Assembly: GCF_001425055.1 (NCBI RefSeq)
Contig: NZ_LMDK01000021.1
Span: 1 to 64,000 of the forward strand
Origin: Pelomonas sp. Root1237
GTDB lineage: Bacteria > Pseudomonadota > Gammaproteobacteria > Burkholderiales > Burkholderiaceae_C
DNA length: 64,000 nt
Direction of reading: 5' to 3'
A model generated the notes under the pieces. It saw nothing but the letters and a program-made list of their open reading frames with translations. It made no database searches and was not told where the DNA came from. The stretch's first letter is position 1, and each line of letters opens with the position of its first letter. The position numbers and the translations under genes are program-made. Below are positions 34,701-44,322 of this stretch, one piece after another.

Positions 34701-37527
34701 GCTCATCGACTTCTGCAAGAACAGCGGCGATGTGCCCGTCAAGATCCGGCTGACCCGCTACCTGCCACCGCCCACCGTGGAGCGCCGCGGTCGGCCGCTG
34801 GTCATGCTGCACGGCTACAGCGTGAGCGGCAACACCTTCACACACGAATCATTGGCGCCCAACAGCGCGGCGGAGTTCTTCTGCCGCCAGGGCCGCGAGG
34901 TGTGGGTGGTTGACCTGCGCACCAGCACCGCGCTCGCCACCGCCACCTACCCCTGGCCGATGGAGCAGGCCGCGCTGGTCGACATCCCCGCGGCGCTGCT
35001 GCACATCCGCAATGCCACCGGCAAGGAAGTCGACGTGCTCGCGCACTGCATCGGCTGCGTGATGCTGAGCATGGCCTTGCTCACCGACCCGCGCAAGGTG
35101 CGCTCAGGCGTGACGCAACTCAGCGTCGACTCCTGGCTGACCACGGAGCACCTCGCCACGCTCACCGCTTTCAACGGTGCCGAGCCGCCGGCAAAAGGCG
35201 CCAGCCACCCTTGCGTGCACCGCGTCATCCTGAGCCAGAAGGGCCCGCTGCTGCGCTACACCGACAGCAACATCTTCCGCGCCTTCGTGCTGCAGTCGGC
35301 CCGGCGGCTGCTGATGAAGGACGACTATCAGTTCCGCCCGCCTCGCGAGCCCAAGGTTGCCGATCAGCTGCTGGACCGCCTGCTGGCGAGCCTCCCCTAC
35401 CCCGACGCAGACTACGACGTCGAGAACCCGCTGTGGCCCTTCAAGACCACACCCTGGGTCGCCTCGCGCCACCGCATGGACGCGCTCTACGGACGCGACT
35501 TCGATGCCGCCAATCTCAGCGATGAGACGCTCGAGGCCATCGACGACCTGTTCGGCCCCATCAACCTGGAGACCGTGGCCCAGACCATCCACTTCACGCG
35601 CTTCCAGGTCATCACCAACCAGCGCGGCCGTGGCGAGTTCGTGACACGTCGACAGCTGCGCGAGCGCTGGAGTCCAATCCCGACCATGATCATCCATGGT
35701 CAGCACAACGGGCTGGTCGACGTGAACACGCAGGACCTACTGGGAAGCCACCTAGCCGGTGCCGGTGTGCGCCTGGACCATCCCAAACCCGATGAGGGGC
35801 CGTATGCGAACCTGGGCCATCAGGACGTGCTCATCGGCAGGGATTCGCTTCCTGTCTTCGAAGACCTTGAGCGCTTCCTGAGCTTGAAGGACGACGAGCT
35901 TCCTGACCCGCTCGAGCCCGAAGAGGCGAGGCATGTCTTCCTTTCGCCATGGATCGGGCCCCGCATCGCGTTGTCCGACAAGGCGACGAGCGTCGTCCGG
36001 CTGGCCTGCATGTCCCACCCCGTTCAGGGTCGGGCGACGCTTTGCCTGTTCCCGGTGTCTCAAGCCGGTGGTCAATTCAAGCTGGGGCAAAACCCGGCCG
36101 GCGTGGTCGTCGGCGACGACGACAACAGTGAGCGATGGCTGTTCGCCCAGCCCGCCGTTCCTTCGGACGGCAGCACCGGGTCAGACTATCTCGCCTTGCT
36201 GGCGTATGCCCGTGACGAGGTGGTCGACTGCGAGGAAGCATGGCCATTCATCCCGCAGCCGACGTCGGCCAACCCTCCTTCGGGCCTGCGCGCGCTGCTG
36301 GTCGCGCAGCCCTTGGAAACCGCCAAGCTCCTTCAGCAAGCCCAGGAGTGGGTGAAGCTCCAGCCCACCGCGGTGCTGCAGAACGCCTTCGTCAAGGCCG
36401 GGGCCTTGGCGGCGGCCTTGAGCCAGCACACCGCCACCTCACCGCAATATGGCACCCGTTTCGCGCTGGCCAGCTGCCAGTACCCCGCCGGCCTCATGGA
36501 TGGCCCGGTAGCACAGGCCAACCTGCAGCAGCTGGCTGACACCACGCTCGAGGGCCCGCAGGTGGGTTTCGCGCTGCTGGTCGGCGATCAGATCTACGCC
36601 GACGCCACTGCCGGCCTCATGGACCCGATGCGCCGCGACGAACGCTACGACCAGCCTCACCAGAAGGCCCTGCGCGCCAGCGGCATGCGCAGCCTGCTGC
36701 GCAGCATGCCGGTGCAGATGCTGCTGGACGACCATGAGATCGTAGACAACTGGGAACCCACGCCGGAGAAGGTCGAACAGGCGCGCCCCATTGATGCATT
36801 GCGCAACCGCCTGCTGCGGCGCCACGGCTTCAGCGCCTTCCGCCGATACCAACGCATGGCCCATGGGCGTTTCAGTCATTCCGCGACCGCCGACATGCAT
36901 TTCCTGCATGCCGGCTTCCCCTTCTATCTGGCTGACACGCGCACCGGGCGCACGGCACGCGGTTCCACCGTGCCGCAAGCGCAGCAGTCCATCCTGAGCC
37001 ATCGCCAGGAACAACGCCTGCAGGCCTGGCTCAAGCGCCACCGCGAGGCCGTGAAGTTCGTGGCCACACCCTCCCTGCTGCTGCCCCGCCGCCTGCAGAC
37101 CAAGCAAGACCCCGCAGGCGGCGCGCGCCACAGCGATGCCTGGGACGGCTTCCCAGCCTCGCTGGAAAGGCTGCTGACCTTCATCGCCGAGAACGGGATC
37201 ACCAACACGGTGTTCCTGTCGGGCGATGAGCATCACAGCCTGGTCGCGGAGATCGAGATCACCGCGTCGAGCGGCAGGGCGGCGAAGGTCCTCTCCGTCC
37301 ACAGCTCGGGCCTCTACGCGCCCTTCCCGTTCGCCAACGGCCGTCCGAGCGATCTGGTGCTGAACGAGACCTTCCCGCAAGGCGAGCTGACGGTGAAGGT
37401 CACCTCACACCTCGCCCAGACGGGTGATGGTTATGCAATCCTCCACACCAATGGCATCGACCTCGACGTGGAGTTCAGCCGCCCGGGCGGCGCCCCGCCG
37501 AAAACCATCAGCAAGCGGCTGGTTTGA
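31765..37527 (+). CDS. GMC oxidoreductase / alpha-beta hydrolase / PhoD-like phosphatase triple fusion
   Basis: A single 1920-residue protein. Residues 1-620 form an FAD-dependent GMC oxidoreductase of the cholesterol-oxidase type (GSGYGG 39-44; HPLGGCPMA near 549; GSLGANPALTIAA near 600), with an inserted C232-x2-C235-x2-C238-x3-C242 cluster. About 640-1000 is of unknown fold with a hydrophobic helix near 902-925. About 1005-1390 is an alpha/beta hydrolase: LHGYSVSG near 1015, nucleophile elbow AHCIG with Cys1095, acid Asp1319, His1352 (GHQD). About 1560-1900 is PhoD-like (GDQIYAD with Asp1608; LDDHEIVDNW; SGDEHH with Asp1821). There is no signal peptide. GGAGGTGA sits six bases before the ATG and overlaps the upstream kinase stop. 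The substrate is unknown; an oxidised, esterified and phosphorylated lipid or polymer is a guess. Confidence 0.85.
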   Translation: MNSGSTTAAPAAGQRLSQGLGELWTSDVDKRRFDVLIVGSGYGGSMAAAELAGRSSGTTGKPLRIGLLERGKEYLPGEFPSHFSELPGHMRMGQQQTGRVGGKHEGLFDLRLGEDVNALVANGLGGGSLINAGVLLKPKLTDLPPGDLHELVYELEQAGLFKEAKYLLGGFAIRNKRQVRNRITLHPGASNKSGLPKTEALSKLSSRAADMPPLSVAMANEANSAQVKLNQCTLCGDCMTGCNIGAKNSLDANLLELAKWREAEIYTGATVLSLRRSDKDDPHWRGRPDWVVRVVHTSPALQQREPKELHLYADTVILAAGTLGSSEILLRSRTDKLVFSSRLGERFSCNGDNIAAVAQMPEATKGCADEQVGLKDRGVGPTITGSITVPVSAKVKRPFRIQEFSVPGPLKPLFEQLVTTASLIHRMPEGDSTRHGAEGAGTDPLAVDSTAMGKTLLVGVIGHDDAAGSLHLPRPLRPRDRPAEPGTLSIHWPEARKARDLTQAHEELERRALDVKPAARLIANPMWRLLPPKLEQLVTQPRGPVLTVHPLGGCPMAKTAADGVVDRFGRVFDAGRERLPNDEPIHDGLLVLDGSIIPGSLGANPALTIAATALRAVRRHWESFPPASSLPPLRNRRMAQPDDTRPNAPLRPTEIEIVERLVGTVPLQFNTTLPQPHVVELTLAYERFHPEDLRTPMNRKVEVRPGHSSVIRIFEQSTWDEKHLRVASDAQREQHIKFKAELRGDLRFLHRERSSSLKRRLRTLVPWALNRGLRDIVQKIKEPNKTSAGLQDWLEYAGDLWRMASRAGEVRRFDYELYVGKVLMPWEDAEGPREGQGISGVKRLTYDRRANPWHQLTRLSLTRMPGMPNSQRPLLELDMRFLASQGFPLLRITGQQDHARALLDLACFGLLWLRVLISIHLWTFRKPDTPSLKEPDRLPRPIAGLPSPEITELWVDRMPGPYEEAIQDPRPAAGRCRPSLIDFCKNSGDVPVKIRLTRYLPPPTVERRGRPLVMLHGYSVSGNTFTHESLAPNSAAEFFCRQGREVWVVDLRTSTALATATYPWPMEQAALVDIPAALLHIRNATGKEVDVLAHCIGCVMLSMALLTDPRKVRSGVTQLSVDSWLTTEHLATLTAFNGAEPPAKGASHPCVHRVILSQKGPLLRYTDSNIFRAFVLQSARRLLMKDDYQFRPPREPKVADQLLDRLLASLPYPDADYDVENPLWPFKTTPWVASRHRMDALYGRDFDAANLSDETLEAIDDLFGPINLETVAQTIHFTRFQVITNQRGRGEFVTRRQLRERWSPIPTMIIHGQHNGLVDVNTQDLLGSHLAGAGVRLDHPKPDEGPYANLGHQDVLIGRDSLPVFEDLERFLSLKDDELPDPLEPEEARHVFLSPWIGPRIALSDKATSVVRLACMSHPVQGRATLCLFPVSQAGGQFKLGQNPAGVVVGDDDNSERWLFAQPAVPSDGSTGSDYLALLAYARDEVVDCEEAWPFIPQPTSANPPSGLRALLVAQPLETAKLLQQAQEWVKLQPTAVLQNAFVKAGALAAALSQHTATSPQYGTRFALASCQYPAGLMDGPVAQANLQQLADTTLEGPQVGFALLVGDQIYADATAGLMDPMRRDERYDQPHQKALRASGMRSLLRSMPVQMLLDDHEIVDNWEPTPEKVEQARPIDALRNRLLRRHGFSAFRRYQRMAHGRFSHSATADMHFLHAGFPFYLADTRTGRTARGSTVPQAQQSILSHRQEQRLQAWLKRHREAVKFVATPSLLLPRRLQTKQDPAGGARHSDAWDGFPASLERLLTFIAENGITNTVFLSGDEHHSLVAEIEITASSGRAAKVLSVHSSGLYAPFPFANGRPSDLVLNETFPQGELTVKVTSHLAQTGDGYAILHTNGIDLDVEFSRPGGAPPKTISKRLV

Positions 37528-37530
37528 ACC

Positions 37531-38852
37531 TCAGAGGATGAACCGACTCAAATCCTCATTTGCCGCCAACGCGCCCAGCTTCGCATCCACCGCGGCCGCA
37601 TCGATGACCACGGTCTGACCCGAGTTGCGCGGCGCGTCGAAGCTGATCTCGTCGAGCAGCCTTTCCATCACCGTCGCCAGCCGCCGCGCGCCGATGTTCT
37701 CGGTGCGCTCGTTCACCTCGAAGGCGATCTCGGCCAGGCGGCGAATGGCCGCGGGCTGCAGGTCCAGCGTGACGCCTTCGGTGGCCAGCAGGGCCTGGTA
37801 CTGCTTGACGAGGCTGGCGTGGGTGCTGGTCAGGATGGCTTCGAAATCAGCGACCGACAACGAATCCAGCTCGACGCGAATGGGCAGGCGGCCCTGCAGC
37901 TCGGGGATGAGGTCGCTGGGCTTGGCCAGGTGGAAGGCGCCACTGGCGATGAAGAGGATGTGGTCGGTCCTGACGAGGCCGTACTTGGTCGACACCGTCG
38001 TGCCTTCGACCAACGGCAGCAGGTCGCGCTGCACGCCCTGGCGCGAGACCTCGGCGCCACCGTGTTCGTTGCGCGATGCCACCTTGTCGATCTCGTCGAT
38101 GAAGACGATGCCCATCTCCTGGGCATTGGCCAGCGCCGCGGCGCGGATCTCCTCCTCGTTGACGAGCTTGGCCGCTTCCTCTTCGATGAGCAACCTCATC
38201 GCTTCGGCGACCTTGAGCTTGCGCGTCTTCTTCTGAGTGCCGCCGAACTGGCTGAACATGCCCTTCAGTTGTTCGGCCATGTCCTCCATGCCTGGCTGGT
38301 TGCCGAAGGGGCCGAGCACTTCCATCGTGGGCCTGGGGGCGAGCAGGTCGAGCTCGATGTCCTTGTCGTCGAGCTGGCCCTCGCGCAGGCGCTTGCGCAG
38401 GGTCTGGCGCGTCGCGTTGTCTCCGTCCTGCGAGCTCGGGCTGCCCGGCAACAGTATCTGCAGGATGCGCTCCTCGGCGGCGTCCTCGGCGCGCGTCTGG
38501 CAGCGGCGCATGGCCCCCTCGCGCTCCTGCTTGACGGCGACCTCGATCAGGTCACGGATGATGGAGTCCACATCCTTGCCGACATAGCCGACCTCGGTGA
38601 ACTTGGTCGCCTCGACCTTGATGAAGGGCGCGCCGGCCAGCTTGGCCAGGCGGCGGGCGATCTCGGTCTTGCCAACGCCGGTCGGGCCGATCATCAGGAT
38701 GTTCTTGGGCGTGATCTCGCCGCGCAGCTTCTCATCGACCTGCTGGCGGCGCCAGCGGTTGCGCATCGCGATGGCGACGGCGCGCTTGGCGGCCTGCTGG
38801 CCGACGATGTGGCGGTCCAGCTCGGAGACGATTTCCTGTGGGGTCATCGAAC

Positions 38853-38856
<4 letters not shown>
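37531..38856 (-). CDS. hslU: ATP-dependent protease ATPase subunit HslU
   Basis: A 441-residue AAA+ unfoldase of the HslUV protease, with Walker A GPTGVGKT (57-64), the I-domain, Walker B ([11 protein letters not shown]) and the C-terminal [15 protein letters not shown] that docks into HslV. Its start overlaps the hslV stop. It converges on the triple-fusion gene with three bases between the stops. Confidence 0.97.
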
Positions 38857-39416
<560 letters not shown>

Positions 39417-39473
39417 AGGCCGTCCCAGTTGAGGTTCAGCCGCGGTTTCGCAAGGTCGGCCGCGGCCGCGGGA

Positions 39474-41231
39474 TCAGTTGATCCGCACCTTGACCTTGGC
39501 ATGCTCGTTGATGCCCATCGCGCCGAAAAACAGCGCGACCAGCCGGTGGGCGTCGGTGAAGACGACCATGCGGTTCTCGGTCCGGCGCTGCAGCACCCAG
39601 TTCAACAGGTCGCCGGCGGCCATGAAGTCCAGCCGGATCAGCTTGGTGCAGGAGATGTTGATGATGCTCGCGTCGCCGACCTCGGTGGACAGCGTGCGCA
39701 GGCTGTCGGAGATATCGCCGCTCATCTGGCCCATCAATTCGAGCTGGGCCAGGCTGGCCTCGGCAACGCTCGTGTCGAGGAAGGTCGACTGCGCCTCGCT
39801 CTGCATCGAGCTCGTGGCCGGGCTGTTGGTCGACGAGCCTTCGCCGCCGATGCGCACGCGGCACTTGGCGCGCTCCCAGGACGGCGGCGAGACCTCGTAG
39901 GTCACGCAGTAGTCGATGGCGGCCTCGTCGAACTGATCGGGTCGGTTGGCCAGGCGCAACGCTTCCAGCCGCAGCATCCAGAGCACCGGGTCGGTGTCGC
40001 GTTCGCCCACTGGCGCCAGCTCCTTGAGCTGGTTCAGGAAGCGGTCGCCGCCCACCCATCGCTGGTCGACCTGCTGCTGGGCCCAGACCCGAAACAGCTG
40101 GCGCATCTGGATGGCGGCCTCGATCTCGATCTCTTCCAGCGGGCCCCAGTCGAAGACCCAAGGCATGGGCAGGGTCTCGCTGCGCTTTTGCAGCAGCGTC
40201 ACATCCTCGGCTCTCACGGTGGAGGGCGCCGTCCAGCTGACCTGGCTGGCCTTGGCCATGGGCGAGCGGTTGGACTGGCGTGTCGATTCGGCCACCAGCT
40301 TGGGCATGGAGAACCACTGCGGTGCCGACAGGCCGAACTGCTGGGCGTACTCGACGGCCAGCGCCTCGAACTTGCCCTGGGCGCCGGTGGCGCGGTAGTG
40401 GTCGAACAGCACCAGCCAGGTCTCGCCGTGCAGATTGCGGCTGCCGCCCGGGCGCACGAGCTCGGTCAGGGCACGCTCGCTGTTCTCGTAGTCGGCGTTC
40501 GCAAAGGCGATGACTGCCTCGTCGAGCTCGGGGTCGTGCACGACCTCCTGCACCTCGACATCGGGCGTGGATTCGGCCAGCGTGAAGGACAGCGGCATGT
40601 CCAGCGGCGGCAGGTCGGGCAGGCGGCTGGGCGGCGAGTCGGACAGCGGCGGGATGGCCGCGCCCATGGTCACGGCAGCCGGCGGCGTCGGCGCCTGCAG
40701 GCGCTGCACCTCACGCGGCGTCGAGAACTCGCTGACCCGGCCGCCGTTGGCCTCGGCAGGCGACGGCGCCGCGACGGAGGACGAGAAGGCCACCGGCCGC
40801 GTGCTGGTGTCGAAGAACCCGGGCTGCTGCTTGGGCACAGCCTGCGTCGTCGCAAAGCTCTCGCCCACCATCTGCTGCTCGATCTCGTCGATCTTGGCTT
40901 TCACGCCCAGATCGATCTTGGAATTGGGCTCGCTGATGCGCTCGTCGTCGCCCATCCGGGACGGCGACGAGGCCAGGGCCGCGAGCTGCTCAGGTGTCAG
41001 GCCCTCGCGGCGGATGCGGCGCAGCATGTCGAGCTCGCGCTTGCGCACGAAATCGTTGCGGCGCTTGCGCTCCACCATCGCACGCAGTTCGGCCTTGGCA
41101 AGGTCGCCCTCGGGGTCGTCCTGGCGCGAATTGATCTCGGCCCAGTCCGTCGTGGGGTTGGCCACGAAGCGCGCCACCTTGCGGAAGAAGCTGTCGCCTT
41201 CCTTCGGGTCTGCGGGCTTGGATTCGGACAT
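39474..41231 (-). CDS. STAS-domain protein
   Basis: A 585-residue cytoplasmic protein. The N-terminus (SFFRKVARFVANPTTDWAEI) is conserved among Burkholderiales as I recall. The middle has low-complexity Pro/Ser stretches and helical repeats. The C-terminal ~100 residues resemble an anti-sigma-antagonist STAS domain (IINISCTKLIRLDFMAAGDL). The role is unknown to me. It lies between dksA and hslV on the same strand, separated from dksA by structured repeat copy 3. Confidence 0.75.
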   Translation of the reverse strand: MSESKPADPKEGDSFFRKVARFVANPTTDWAEINSRQDDPEGDLAKAELRAMVERKRRNDFVRKRELDMLRRIRREGLTPEQLAALASSPSRMGDDERISEPNSKIDLGVKAKIDEIEQQMVGESFATTQAVPKQQPGFFDTSTRPVAFSSSVAAPSPAEANGGRVSEFSTPREVQRLQAPTPPAAVTMGAAIPPLSDSPPSRLPDLPPLDMPLSFTLAESTPDVEVQEVVHDPELDEAVIAFANADYENSERALTELVRPGGSRNLHGETWLVLFDHYRATGAQGKFEALAVEYAQQFGLSAPQWFSMPKLVAESTRQSNRSPMAKASQVSWTAPSTVRAEDVTLLQKRSETLPMPWVFDWGPLEEIEIEAAIQMRQLFRVWAQQQVDQRWVGGDRFLNQLKELAPVGERDTDPVLWMLRLEALRLANRPDQFDEAAIDYCVTYEVSPPSWERAKCRVRIGGEGSSTNSPATSSMQSEAQSTFLDTSVAEASLAQLELMGQMSGDISDSLRTLSTEVGDASIINISCTKLIRLDFMAAGDLLNWVLQRRTENRMVVFTDAHRLVALFFGAMGINEHAKVKVRIN

Positions 41232-41276
41232 GTCTGGACTATGCCTCGTGGAAACGAACGGGTGTCAGCGACCCAC

Positions 41277-41480
41277 GGGCCGAGCGCCGGGCCGCTCCCA
41301 AGCCGGCCCGCCCAGGTGATGTGCTTGCGGCTCAACGCCGCAAGCATCGCCGTCCCCTCGGGGGCTGAGCCCGGACACGGTGCGCCCTGTGGGCGCGCCG
41401 TGCCTGGCGAAGGGCTGCGGCTCATGCCGCAGCGCGGCCTGCAAGGCCGGCCAAGGTTCACCTTGGACGAGGGGCTCCAT
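41277..41480 (-). repeat. structured intergenic repeat, copy 3 (long form)
   Basis: Read on the minus strand it begins immediately after the dksA stop with ATGGAGCCCCTCG. It has the long-form hairpin GCTGCGGC/GCCGCAGC and the core hairpin with stem end CTTGCGGC/GCCGCAAG and loop GTTGA. Relative to copies 1 and 2, both sides of the stem have changed together. Confidence 0.8.
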
Positions 41481-42116
41481 TCAGTCCCCGAACATTTTTT
41501 GCTTGAGCTCGCGGCGCTGCTGCGCTTCGAGCGACAGCGTGGCCGTCGGGCGGGCGATGAGGCGGCCCAGGCCAATGGGCTCGCCGGTCTCGTCGCAGTA
41601 GCCGTACTCGCCGGTGTCCAGTCGCGCGATGGATTGCACGATCTTCTTCAGCAGCTTGCGCTCGCGGTCACGGGTGCGCAGCTCCAGGGCGTGTTCTTCC
41701 TCGATCGTGGCGCGGTCGGCCGGATCGGGGACGATGGTCGTGTCCTCGCGCAGATGCTCGGTCGTCTCGCCCGCATTGGACAGCACGCCGTCCTTCAGCT
41801 CGGTCAGCTTGGCGCGAAAGAACTCGATCTGCTTCGCGTTCATGTACTCCGAGTCCGGCATGGCCAGCACCTCGGCGTCCGTCAGCTCGGCGCCCGATTT
41901 GGTCTTCCAGGCGTTGACCAGCTTGGGGTCGCCTTTGGCGGCCACGCGCGGCGTCTCGTCGACATGGCCAGCGCCACGCACGGGGGGCTTGGGCGGAGCG
42001 AACCGGTCGGCGAACCGGTTGGCTGGCGCGGGCGCCTCGAGCATCGCGACGTCGGCGCCGGGGTCAGTCTTCTTGGCGCCCTTGGGGGCGGTTTTGGGGG
42101 CCGGGGTCTTGCTCAC
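41481..42116 (-). CDS. dksA: RNA polymerase-binding transcription factor DksA, Cys-poor form
   Basis: A 211-residue DksA with a Lys/Pro-rich N-terminal extension. The coiled-coil tip and the zinc-finger region align with E. coli DksA, but only the first of four zinc ligands is Cys (EYGYCDETGEP ... ARPTATLSLEAQ), so it should not bind zinc in the usual way. GTG 42116 is chosen because GAGGAGA lies just before it; ATG 42143 is an alternative. DksA mediates the stringent response with ppGpp. Confidence 0.88.
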   Translation of the reverse strand: MSKTPAPKTAPKGAKKTDPGADVAMLEAPAPANRFADRFAPPKPPVRGAGHVDETPRVAAKGDPKLVNAWKTKSGAELTDAEVLAMPDSEYMNAKQIEFFRAKLTELKDGVLSNAGETTEHLREDTTIVPDPADRATIEEEHALELRTRDRERKLLKKIVQSIARLDTGEYGYCDETGEPIGLGRLIARPTATLSLEAQQRRELKQKMFGD

Positions 42117-42273
42117 TGTCTTCTCCTCGCTCAGGGCTTGCATCGGCGCGGTGTCAGACCTTGATCCCACTGCTTTTCAGCCGGCTGCCCAATTTTGAGC
42201 GCGGCGGATTGTAGCCACAGGGAATCTTCAGCCTTCACCCCCCGGGAAACGGTGCTCCCGGGGCAAAAAAACA
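42117..42273. other. leader/intergenic between COG0523 gene and dksA
   Basis: 157 bp. It contains a perfect 8-bp hairpin (CCCCGGGA 42240-42247 / TCCCGGGG 42256-42263) with a poly-A stretch on its right. Neither strand shows a hairpin followed by a T-run, so it is not a standard terminator for either gene. Confidence 0.45.
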
Positions 42274-43326
42274 TCACGCCAAGCAGCCTTCCAAGCCTTG
42301 CATCAGTACCTCTTTTGGCAGGTCGATACCAATGAACACCATCTTGCTCTGCTTTTTCTCTCCCGGCATCCACTTCGGGCCGAGATCGGAGCCCATCATC
42401 TGATGCACGCCCTGGAAGATGACCTTCTTGTCCGTGCCTTTCATGTGTAGGACACCCTTGTATCTGAGCATCTTGGGACCGTAGACCTGCACGATGGCGC
42501 CCAGAAAGTCCTCCAGCTTGGCCGGGTTGAAAGGCTTGTCGGCACGAAAGACGAAGCTTTTCACGTCGTCATCATGGGCATGGTGGTGGGGATGGTCGCA
42601 ATGCTCGCCATGTTCATGATCGTGATCATGGTGATGATGGCCGTGGTCGTGAGCGTCCGCTTTGAGGAAATCCGGGTCGATCTCCAGCTTGGCGTTCAGA
42701 TTGAAACCGCGCAGGTCGAACACCTTGGCCAGGGCCACCTCGCCGAAATGGGCGGTCTGGATGGGTGCCCGCGGGTTCATGTGCTTGATGCGGTGCACCA
42801 AGGCCTCGACGGCCGCCGGCTCGACCAGATCGGCCTTGCTGATGAAGATCTGGTCGGCAAAACCCACCTGCATGCGCGCTTCCTGGCGACTGTTGAGCTG
42901 CTCCTCGGCGTGCTTGGCGTCCACCAGCGTCAGCACCGAGTCCAGCAGATAGCTCTCGGCGATCTCGTCGTCCATGAAAAAGGTCTGGGCGACGGGGCCG
43001 GGGTCGGCCAGGCCGGTGGTCTCGATGACGACGCGCTCGAAGTCCAGTTCGCCCTTGCGGCGCTTGGCGGCCAGGTCGGACAGGGTCGTGCGCAGATCCT
43101 CGCGGATGGTGCAGCAGACGCAGCCGTTGTTCATCTGGATGATCTGCTCGTTGGTGTCGGACACCAGGATGTCGTTGTCGATGTTCTCTTCGCCGAACTC
43201 GTTCTCGATGACGGCGATCTTCTGGCCATGGGCCTCGGTCAGCACCCGCTTGAGCAGCGTGGTTTTGCCGGCACCGAGGAAGCCGGTCAGGATGGTGGCG
43301 GGAATGAGGCCTTGGGGCTTGGACAT
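42274..43326 (-). CDS. COG0523/CobW-family GTPase metallochaperone
   Basis: A 350-residue G3E GTPase with P-loop GFLGAGKT (15-22), the metal-binding C69-V-C71-C72 motif, and a His/Asp-rich stretch at about 222-256 between the GTPase and CobW C-terminal domains. Such proteins deliver metals, commonly zinc. The start MSKPQGLIP is chosen for family fit. I looked for a Zur-type operator upstream and saw none. Confidence 0.9.
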   Translation of the reverse strand: MSKPQGLIPATILTGFLGAGKTTLLKRVLTEAHGQKIAVIENEFGEENIDNDILVSDTNEQIIQMNNGCVCCTIREDLRTTLSDLAAKRRKGELDFERVVIETTGLADPGPVAQTFFMDDEIAESYLLDSVLTLVDAKHAEEQLNSRQEARMQVGFADQIFISKADLVEPAAVEALVHRIKHMNPRAPIQTAHFGEVALAKVFDLRGFNLNAKLEIDPDFLKADAHDHGHHHHDHDHEHGEHCDHPHHHAHDDDVKSFVFRADKPFNPAKLEDFLGAIVQVYGPKMLRYKGVLHMKGTDKKVIFQGVHQMMGSDLGPKWMPGEKKQSKMVFIGIDLPKEVLMQGLEGCLA

Positions 43327-43440
43327 GATGGGAACCGTTTTCGTCGAAGGCGGCAGATATGGGGGCTGGGAGGCCCAGCACAAGGTTTTGTCAAATCAAT
43401 CGGCTATTCTGTCCCTTCCGCAATACCTTGACAGCTCCCC

Positions 43441-44322
43441 TTGAGCGAACCGCATTCAGGCAGGCCCCCAGTTCGCGGGGCCGCCAAACACCCGCCCGAG
43501 GCCCGTGGCCTGCTGGAGCGCATGCTGGAGTTCCTGCACCCCGGCCCCGACTCCAAGAGCGAACTGATCGATACCCTGGCCGACGCCGAGCAGCGCGAGC
43601 TGATCGAGCCCGAGTCGCGCCAGATGCTGGAAGGCGTGCTGCGCATGGCCGAGCTGTCGGCCGGCGACGCCATGGTGGCCGCACCGCGCATGGACCTGCT
43701 GGACATCGACGCGCCCTATGACGAGCTGCTTGGTCTCGTCATCGACACCGGCCATTCGCGCTTCCCCGTCTTCGAGGGCAGCCGCGACAACATCATGGGC
43801 ATCCTGCTTGCCAAGGACCTGCTCAAGATGCAGCGCGCGCCTGAGCTGAACCTGCGCGCCCTGCTGCGCCCGACGGTCTTCGTGCCCGAGAGCAAGGGCC
43901 TGAACGAGCTGCTGCGCGACTTCCGCTCCAACCGCAACCACCTGGCCATCGTCATCGACGAGTTCGGCAACACCGCCGGCCTCATCACCATCGAAGACGT
44001 GCTCGAAGAAATCGTCGGCGAGATCGAGGACGAGTTCGACGACAAGGATGGCGAATCCGGCATCTACACCCTGGCCGACGGCAGCCAGCGCATCGCCGGC
44101 GACGCGACCATCGCGGCCGTCAACGGCAGCTTCAACCTGGCCTTGCCGGACAACGACTTCGACACCATCGGCGGCCTCATCGCCCATGAGCACGGCCGCG
44201 TGCCGCGCCGCGGCGAGACCGTGCAGGTGGGCGGCCTGAACTTCGCCGTCATGCTGACCCGCGGCGGCGCGGTGCGCTGGTTCAAGGTCACGCGCGCCCC
44301 CGAAGACGAGACCGAGGCGTGA
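43441..44322 (+). CDS. corC: CorC/YbeX-type CBS-domain protein
   Basis: A 293-residue cytoplasmic protein starting at TTG 43441. It has two CBS domains (about 75-200, APRMDLLDIDAP ... VIDEFGNTAGLITIEDVLE) and a CorC_HlyC C-terminal domain. It is associated with Mg/Co efflux. Its stop overlaps the GTG start of lnt, the conserved ybeX-lnt arrangement. Confidence 0.9.
   Translation: MSEPHSGRPPVRGAAKHPPEARGLLERMLEFLHPGPDSKSELIDTLADAEQRELIEPESRQMLEGVLRMAELSAGDAMVAAPRMDLLDIDAPYDELLGLVIDTGHSRFPVFEGSRDNIMGILLAKDLLKMQRAPELNLRALLRPTVFVPESKGLNELLRDFRSNRNHLAIVIDEFGNTAGLITIEDVLEEIVGEIEDEFDDKDGESGIYTLADGSQRIAGDATIAAVNGSFNLALPDNDFDTIGGLIAHEHGRVPRRGETVQVGGLNFAVMLTRGGAVRWFKVTRAPEDETEA

Noticed and set aside
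42238-42270. Hairpin with a poly-A stretch as a terminator
   Set aside because: On neither strand is the hairpin followed by T residues.
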